DNA of 9,029 nt from Actinomycetales bacterium (GTDB lineage: Bacteria; Actinomycetota; Actinomycetes; Actinomycetales; Cellulomonadaceae), in the NCBI GenBank assembly GCA_012514835.1, contig JAAYZM010000380.1:1-9029 (forward strand), written 5' to 3'. Shown here piece by piece: positions 4,857 through 9,029 of this stretch (positions within the stretch are counted from its first letter, which is position 1; every line of letters starts with the position of its first letter). The notes below the pieces were generated by a model. The model saw only the letters and a list, made by a program, of their open reading frames with translations. It was not told the origin of the DNA and did not search any database. Made by a program: the position numbers and the translations under genes.

Positions 4857-6164
4857 ACCCGCCGCGAGGAGCCCCCGTTCGAGGTCCGCCACGAGGTCGC
4901 GCGGGTCCTCGAGCCCCACGCTCAGCCGCAGGGTGCCCTCGGCGATCCCGACGGCCGCGCGACCCGCAGCGCCGATCCGCTGGTGCGTGGTGGTGGCCGG
5001 GTGCGTGATGATCGACTTCGCATCACCCAGGTTGTTGGACAGGTCGACGATCTGCAGCGCGTCGAGGAAGGCGAACGCCGCGGACTTCGCGTCAGCGTCG
5101 GACGCCGCCGCGAGCGTGAAGGTGACCACGGTCCCGCCACCGGTCTGCTGGCGGCGCGCGAGCTCGGCCTGGGGGTGCGAGTCGAGGTACGGGTAGCGCA
5201 CGGACGCGACCTCCGGCCGGGCCTCGAGCCAGCGGGCGATCTCGAGTGCGGCGCCGGTCTGGTGGCGCACACGCAGCTCGAGCGTCTCGAGTCCCTTGAG
5301 CAGCACCCACGCGTTGAAGGGGCTGAGCGAGGGGCCGGTGTGCCGCAGGAAGGTGCGGACGGGACCGGCCAGGAACTCGCGCGGCCCGAGGATCGCCCCG
5401 CCCAGCACGCGGCCCTGCCCGTCGATGTGCTTGGTCGCGGAGTACACGACAACGTCGGCGCCGTGCTCGAGGGGCTTGAAGAGGATCGGGGTGGCGAACA
5501 CGTTGTCGACCACCACGACGGCCCCCGCGTCATGGGCCAGCTGCGAGACCGCCGCGATGTCCACGAGGTCCTGCATGGGGTTGGTAGGGGTCTCGAAGAA
5601 CACCACGTCGGCGGGCGTCGCGAGCGCGGCCGCCCACTGCTCGACGTCGTGCGCGTCGACGTACTCGGTGACCGCGCCCCACCCGGCGAGCAGCTCGTCG
5701 AGGATCACCGTGGTGGACCCGAACACGGCGCGTCCCGCCACGACGCGTGAACCTTGCTTCACGAGCGCGGCGAGCGTGGTGAACACGGCGGACATCCCCG
5801 TGGCGGTGGCCGTGCACGCCTCGGCGCCCTCGAGGAGGCGCAGCCGCTCCTCGAACGTGGACACCGTGGGGTTGGAGTAGCGCGAGTACTGGAAGCGGTC
5901 GGCCTCGCCCGCGAAGGCGGCCTCCGCCTCGGCGGCGCTCGCGTACACGTAGCCCTGGGTCAGGTAGAGGGCCTCGGACGTCTCGGCGAACGGGCTGCGC
6001 ACCTGCCCGCCGCGCACCGCGAGGGTCGCGGCGTGCAGGCCGTCCGGCAGGGAGCCGTCGCCCCACGAGCCGGGGCCAGGAACGTGTCCGACGGCGTGCA
6101 CCGGGTCGGTGGGTCCCGTGACGGACTTGGTTCCCGCCGGGCCGCCGTCGGCGGACGCGTTCAC
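4848..6164 (-). CDS. metZ: O-succinylhomoserine sulfhydrylase (Cys/Met metabolism PLP enzyme)
   Basis: MetZ makes homocysteine directly from an activated homoserine and sulfide in methionine synthesis, using pyridoxal phosphate (PLP). The 438-residue protein shows the family features: YSRYSNPT (93-100), Asp220 in VVDN contacting the PLP ring nitrogen, the Schiff-base Lys245 in YSATKHIDGQG, and the carboxylate-binding Arg413 in TLRLSVGLED. SNNLGDAKSIITHPATTTH (377-394, 396) is the form found in sulfhydrylases of the MetZ type, rather than the SLGG form of cystathionine synthases. The GTG start at 6164 gives a 4-base overlap (GTGA) with the rhodanese stop; the frame is open further upstream but that part is a shadow of the rhodanese gene. 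The N terminus is about 30 residues longer than usual. Whether the substrate is O-succinyl- or O-acetylhomoserine cannot be settled here. Confidence 0.94.
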   Translation of the reverse strand: MNASADGGPAGTKSVTGPTDPVHAVGHVPGPGSWGDGSLPDGLHAATLAVRGGQVRSPFAETSEALYLTQGYVYASAAEAEAAFAGEADRFQYSRYSNPTVSTFEERLRLLEGAEACTATATGMSAVFTTLAALVKQGSRVVAGRAVFGSTTVILDELLAGWGAVTEYVDAHDVEQWAAALATPADVVFFETPTNPMQDLVDIAAVSQLAHDAGAVVVVDNVFATPILFKPLEHGADVVVYSATKHIDGQGRVLGGAILGPREFLAGPVRTFLRHTGPSLSPFNAWVLLKGLETLELRVRHQTGAALEIARWLEARPEVASVRYPYLDSHPQAELARRQQTGGGTVVTFTLAAASDADAKSAAFAFLDALQIVDLSNNLGDAKSIITHPATTTHQRIGAAGRAAVGIAEGTLRLSVGLEDPRDLVADLERGLLAAGRA

Positions 6165-6604
6165 GACTGGACCCACGGCAGACCGGCCGCGCGCCAGCCC
6201 TCGGAACCGCGGTGCCCGTCGGCGTCGAGGGCGCCCTCGAACCCTTCGAGCACGTTGTAGGCCGGGCCGAGCCCCGCGGCGGTCGCGGCGCGCGCCGCGG
6301 AGATCGAGCGGGCGCCCGAGCGGCACAAGAACACGACGGGCCGCCCGTCGCCGGGCTCGAGCCCCAGCTGGGTCAGCTGGTCGAGAAAGTGCGGGTTCAC
6401 CCCGCCGGTCGCGAAGCTCGTCCACTCGACGAGGCCCGCCTCCTTGCCGAGGGGGCCGACGTCGGGCACGCCTACGAACGTCCACTCGGGCCGGGTGCGC
6501 ACGTCCACCAGGACGGACCCGCCGTCGTCGGCGAGCAGGTCCCACGCCTGCCGGGGGGTGAGGTCGCCGGCGTAGCCGTCGGCGGGGCGGGCGTCGGTCG
6601 TCAT
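6161..6604 (-). CDS. Rhodanese-like domain sulfurtransferase
   Basis: This 147-residue single-domain rhodanese probably carries sulfur as a persulfide on Cys94, in the active loop CRSGAR (94-99). Other features are the N-terminal LTPRQAWDLL, the strand VLVDVRTRPEW (31-41), and a C-terminal EGFEGALDADGHRG and GWRAAGLPW. The ATG at 6604 has a strong GGAGG (6613-6609) 4 bases upstream. The gene overlaps metZ by 4 bases, so the two are translated together; the same pair occurs in Mycobacterium tuberculosis (Rv0390-Rv0391, metZ). The inference is that the rhodanese supplies or regulates sulfur for MetZ, though this is not proven by sequence. It lies directly behind a SAM riboswitch. Confidence 0.93.
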   Translation of the reverse strand: MTTDARPADGYAGDLTPRQAWDLLADDGGSVLVDVRTRPEWTFVGVPDVGPLGKEAGLVEWTSFATGGVNPHFLDQLTQLGLEPGDGRPVVFLCRSGARSISAARAATAAGLGPAYNVLEGFEGALDADGHRGSEGWRAAGLPWVQS

Positions 6605-6611
6605 GGTTCCT

Positions 6612-6687
6612 CCATCGGTCCTGGCGGGAGCACCCGGTCGGGTTGCTGCGGCGTCGACGAGCCAGGTCTCTCGGCCGCTCGGGATGG
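6612..6687 (-). ncRNA. SAM riboswitch (SAM-I/SAM-IV superfamily, compact form)
   Basis: Read on the minus strand, the region carries the conserved SAM-I core in order: CCATC (P1 5' arm), GAGCGG, CGAGAGA, TGGCTCG, CGACGCC, GCAACC, GGGTGCT and GATGG (P1 3' arm, 6616-6612). GCGGC (6678-6674) and GCCGC (6652-6648) pair as P2; ACCC and GGGT close a very short P3; P4 is reduced to a few pairs. The P1 3' arm shares two G's with the GGAGG ribosome binding site of the rhodanese gene, so SAM binding would stabilise P1 and block translation. This fits end-product control of methionine synthesis. The compact P3 and P4 suggest the SAM-I/IV variant rather than standard SAM-I; the exact subtype is not settled. 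Confidence 0.85.
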
Positions 6688-6694
6688 TCGCGTC

Positions 6695-6700
6695 AGGTTA
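6695..6700 (-). promoter_or_regulatory. -10 box of the riboswitch-rhodanese-metZ transcript
   Basis: TAACCT on the minus strand lies 7 bases before the first P1 base of the riboswitch, which places the start of transcription at the riboswitch itself (about 6688). No good -35 match is seen 16-18 bases upstream. The spacing to an independently recognised RNA is the main support. Confidence 0.5.
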
Positions 6701-6732
6701 CGTCCCGCGAGGTGCTTCAGCGAGACGTGCGA

Positions 6733-6743
6733 CCACACTGTGG
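6733..6743. promoter_or_regulatory. Short palindrome in the divergent promoter region
   Basis: CCACA-C-TGTGG is a perfect 5-1-5 inverted repeat between the rhodanese promoter and the secreted-protein gene. It could be a regulator site for either, with no family recognised. Confidence 0.3.
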
Positions 6744-6760
6744 GCGGAGACTTGTGGGAG

Positions 6761-6775
6761 CGCATCCACGATGCG
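6761..6775. repeat. Perfect 6-3-6 inverted repeat in the divergent region
   Basis: CGCATC-CAC-GATGCG is a perfect inverted repeat about 90 bases upstream of the secreted-protein start. Outer GAGAC (6722-6726) and GTCTC (6776-6780) are also inverted. It could be an operator or a small hairpin; no T-run follows on either strand. Confidence 0.4.
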
Positions 6776-6866
6776 GTCTCGTGGTCCGGCCCGGGGGATT
6801 TGTCCACTAACGTCCGCCGACGTACCGCGCCGTCGTGGGCGCGCCATGCGGAGGAGAGCTTTGACG

Positions 6867-9029
6867 ATGATGACCAACCTCGCCAGACGGGCAGCCGCCC
6901 TCGTGGCCGCCACGGCACTCGTGCTCGTGGGGCTCGTCGCGCCCGCGTCGGCTGCCGGGACCGGGACCCTCAGCGGGAAGGTGACGGCGCCCACGGGCGT
7001 CGGGCGCACCGGCTGGGTCGAGCTGCACCGGTGGGACGCGGCTCGCGGCTCGTGGAGCTATGTCGACGATGCCAGGGTGCAGGAGGAGGGCACCTACGCC
7101 TTCACCGGTCTCGAGGCGGGCGTGGAGTACACGCTGGAGTTCGACCCCTGGGGTACCGGTGCCGAGGGCTATGCACCGGAACAGACTCTCGGTGGTACCA
7201 GGATGAGCTGGTACGAGAAGCAGCCCGGTCAGGTGTTCAAGGGCACCGCGGGTGCACAGACGGTGAACTTCGCGCTCCACCCTGGCGTGAGCGTCGGTGG
7301 CAAGGTCATCGTCCCGCCCGGGATCGCCGCGACCGACGTGACGATCGAGCTGGCGGTGCCGCGCTACTGGTACCGGGGCGACATCCGGCTCCTCGACGGC
7401 GCGAGCAGCGCCCAGAGTATCCGCCTCGCTGCGGACGGTTCTTACAGCTTCGCTCGGATCCTGCCCGGCGAGTACAGCGTAGGGGTCAGGCCGGAGAGCC
7501 CCGAGCAAGAGCCGGTCTCGCTCACCGGTCCCGGGCTCCCGGATAGCCCCACCGCGATACGTCGCATCACGGCAGACACGACGCTGCCCACGGTCACGAT
7601 GAGGAAGAGCGTCCCCGTGTCTGGCAAGGTCGTCTCCCCTGAGGGCGCCCCGTTCGCCGGGGGTGGGGAGGTGCGACTCGTCGAGGTGGACGTGAACGGC
7701 GTGAGCTCGAGAGTCACCACGACGGTTCTGGCCGCCGACGGGACGTACACCTTCGCGCAGGGCGCGTTCCCCGGGCGCTCCTACACGGTCGAGGCCATCC
7801 CTGCCTCTGGAAGCTCGACCTACTACGGCACGACCTACTGGTTGGACACCGCCAAGACCTTCGCGGTCGGGGCGTCAGGTGCCACCGTCCCAGACCTTCC
7901 CCTGATCACGAGCGACACCGAGTACCTCGGGCTGAACAGCTTCGTGCTTCGCGGGGCGCCCCTGGTGGGCGAAGAGCTGTCCGTGCGCAGTGCGGGTGGC
8001 CGCCTCGGTGCGACTGCGGACGCTCCCGGGGCGGCGGTCACCTACCAGTGGTTGCGCAACGGCTACTACATCCCGGGGGCCACGTCGCCCACGTACAAGG
8101 TCACCCCGGCAGACCTCAACACCTTGGTCTCCGTCGCGGTGGTGGCCCGTGCGGAGGGTCACCGTTCCACGCGGACCGACAGCAGTCAGGTCGTGGTCTC
8201 CACGGGCTCGGCCCCGTACGCGACGGTCTACCCGGTGGTCTCAGGTGCCGCGAAGGTAGGCGGCAGGCTGTCGGTGTCGAAGGGGGCATGGTCGGTCGCG
8301 GGCGTGACCCTGAAGTACCAGTGGCTGCGTGACGGCAAGGCGATCGCCGGCGCGACGTCAACCTCGTACGTGCTCCAGGGCGCGGACCGTGGCAGGCAGA
8401 TCTCGGTGCAGATCACGGCCTCGGTGCCGGGCCGGGTCAGCGGGGTCAGCGTGACCGCGCCGTCGGCCCCCGTCGCGGCGGGCGACGCGGCGAAGGCGAC
8501 GAAGGAGCCGAAGGTCACGGGCACCGCGAAGGTGGGCAAGAAGCTCAAGGTCTCCGACGGCACCTGGTCGGTGCCGGGTGTGAGGCTGGCGCGTCAGTGG
8601 CTGCGCAACGGCAAGGCGATCGCGGGCGCGACGTCGACCTCCTACACGCTGCGTGCCGCGGACCGTGGCAAGCGCATCTCGGTGCGGGTCACAGCGTCCG
8701 TCGCGGGCCGGGCCAACGGGGTCGCCGTGACCGCGGCGACGGGCAAGGTCGCCTACGGGAACAAGGCCAAGGCGAAGAAGAAGCCCAAGATCACGGGGAC
8801 CACGCGGGTGGGCAAGAAGCTCAAGGTCTCGAAGGTCAGCTGGTCCCTCAAGGGCGTCAAGGTGACCTACCAGTGGCTGCGTAACGGCAAGAAGATCTCG
8901 AAGGCCACCAAGAAGTCCTACAAGCTGACCTCCAAGGACGCTCGCAAGCGGATCTCCGTGCGCGTGACGGTGAGGAAGGCTGGCTACAAGACGGCCAAGG
9001 TCGTCACGAAGTCCACCTCGAAGATCAAG
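6867..9029 (+). CDS. Secreted multidomain protein: prealbumin-like domains and lysine-rich Ig-like repeats (3' end not in window)
   Basis: At least 721 residues are encoded, with no stop before the window edge. GGAGAG (6853-6858) lies 8 bases before ATG 6867; a second ATG follows at 6870. The N terminus has a Sec signal peptide (basic ARR, hydrophobic core, ASA cleavage site near residue 29). Three prealbumin/carboxypeptidase-regulatory-like domains begin at SGKV (36), VGGKV (143) and SGKV (252), each with a DGSYSF/GTYTF type strand. From about 353, four Ig-like repeats of 91-92 residues follow, marked by YQWLRNG or variants at 393, 484, 576 and 668. Similar repeats occur in many actinobacterial secreted proteins, presumably as adhesion or wall-binding modules. 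There is no catalytic domain or sortase signal in view. The closing STSKIK looks like a natural C terminus, so the stop may lie just beyond the edge. A promoter may be TTGTCC (6800-6805) with TACCGC (6823-6828), a weak match. Confidence 0.88.
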   Translation, partial: MMTNLARRAAALVAATALVLVGLVAPASAAGTGTLSGKVTAPTGVGRTGWVELHRWDAARGSWSYVDDARVQEEGTYAFTGLEAGVEYTLEFDPWGTGAEGYAPEQTLGGTRMSWYEKQPGQVFKGTAGAQTVNFALHPGVSVGGKVIVPPGIAATDVTIELAVPRYWYRGDIRLLDGASSAQSIRLAADGSYSFARILPGEYSVGVRPESPEQEPVSLTGPGLPDSPTAIRRITADTTLPTVTMRKSVPVSGKVVSPEGAPFAGGGEVRLVEVDVNGVSSRVTTTVLAADGTYTFAQGAFPGRSYTVEAIPASGSSTYYGTTYWLDTAKTFAVGASGATVPDLPLITSDTEYLGLNSFVLRGAPLVGEELSVRSAGGRLGATADAPGAAVTYQWLRNGYYIPGATSPTYKVTPADLNTLVSVAVVARAEGHRSTRTDSSQVVVSTGSAPYATVYPVVSGAAKVGGRLSVSKGAWSVAGVTLKYQWLRDGKAIAGATSTSYVLQGADRGRQISVQITASVPGRVSGVSVTAPSAPVAAGDAAKATKEPKVTGTAKVGKKLKVSDGTWSVPGVRLARQWLRNGKAIAGATSTSYTLRAADRGKRISVRVTASVAGRANGVAVTAATGKVAYGNKAKAKKKPKITGTTRVGKKLKVSKVSWSLKGVKVTYQWLRNGKKISKATKKSYKLTSKDARKRISVRVTVRKAGYKTAKVVTKSTSKIK
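7923..9029 (+). repeat. Four tandem Ig-like repeats encoded in the secreted protein gene
   Basis: The repeats begin at about 7923, 8196, 8472 and 8748, each 273-282 bases. The common pattern is a VG(K/G)xLxVS strand, a GxWS turn, YQWLRNGKxI, AGATSTSYxL, an (A/S)D(R/A) turn and ISVxVT. Repeats 2 and 3 are also close in DNA: the 39 bases from the GGCAAGGCGATCG segment differ at only about five positions, which points to a recent duplication. Lysines counted by eye rise from 1 to 4, 10 and 26 per repeat. Confidence 0.8.

Noticed and set aside
6165..6545. Upstream extension of the metZ frame by 127 codons
   Set aside because: The added part is Arg-rich, antisense in character and overlaps the rhodanese gene, which has a catalytic Cys and a strong ribosome binding site; the GTG at 6164 fits the overlap and family start.
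1..9029. CRISPR arrays, tRNA or rRNA genes, insertion sequences, phage or toxin-antitoxin genes
   Set aside because: No regularly spaced direct repeats, cloverleaf-like segments, transposase motifs or flanking terminal repeats were seen anywhere in the window.

Overview
The window looks like a chromosomal segment of a high-GC Gram-positive bacterium, most likely an actinobacterium of the Micrococcales (Cellulomonas-like). The base composition, strong third-position GC bias, frequent GTG starts and gene set (PurS as a separate subunit, a rhodanese/MetZ pair, a small family A polymerase without 5' nuclease) all fit. The genus is an inference. No phage, transposon, CRISPR or tRNA signal was found.

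Layout. Positions 1-783 (minus) hold the N-terminal half of a sugar-type ABC transporter solute-binding lipoprotein, with a leader containing a hairpin and two LacI-type operator-like palindromes. A 471-base gap (784-1254) follows, with one weak small ORF candidate. Positions 1255-2985 (minus) encode a family A DNA polymerase. Its promoter resembles the actinobacterial DNA-damage (RecA-NDp/PafBC-type) motif and is spaced so that transcription would begin at the GTG start codon. Positions 2986-3413 hold this promoter, a palindrome carrying a mirrored copy of the motif, a second promoter-like region and a 49-residue ORF that is too short for usual gene calling. Then purS, purQ and a GNAT acetyltransferase lie in one plus-strand operon (3414-4834). 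It converges on metZ and a rhodanese gene (minus, 4848-6604), which overlap by 4 bases and sit behind a compact SAM riboswitch of the SAM-I/SAM-IV superfamily. Divergent from these, 6867-9029 (plus, open at the window edge) encodes a secreted protein with three prealbumin-like domains and four tandem Ig-like repeats, whose lysine content rises steeply towards the C terminus.

How the parts work together. PurS and PurQ are two of the three subunits of formylglycinamidine ribonucleotide synthase; purL is not in the window. Rhodanese and MetZ probably form a sulfur-assimilation pair for homocysteine synthesis, controlled by SAM through the riboswitch, whose P1 stem overlaps the rhodanese ribosome binding site. 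The polymerase is predicted to be DNA-damage inducible. The most notable points are the leaderless damage-type promoter, the compact SAM riboswitch, the lysine gradient in the secreted protein and the overlooked small ORFs.
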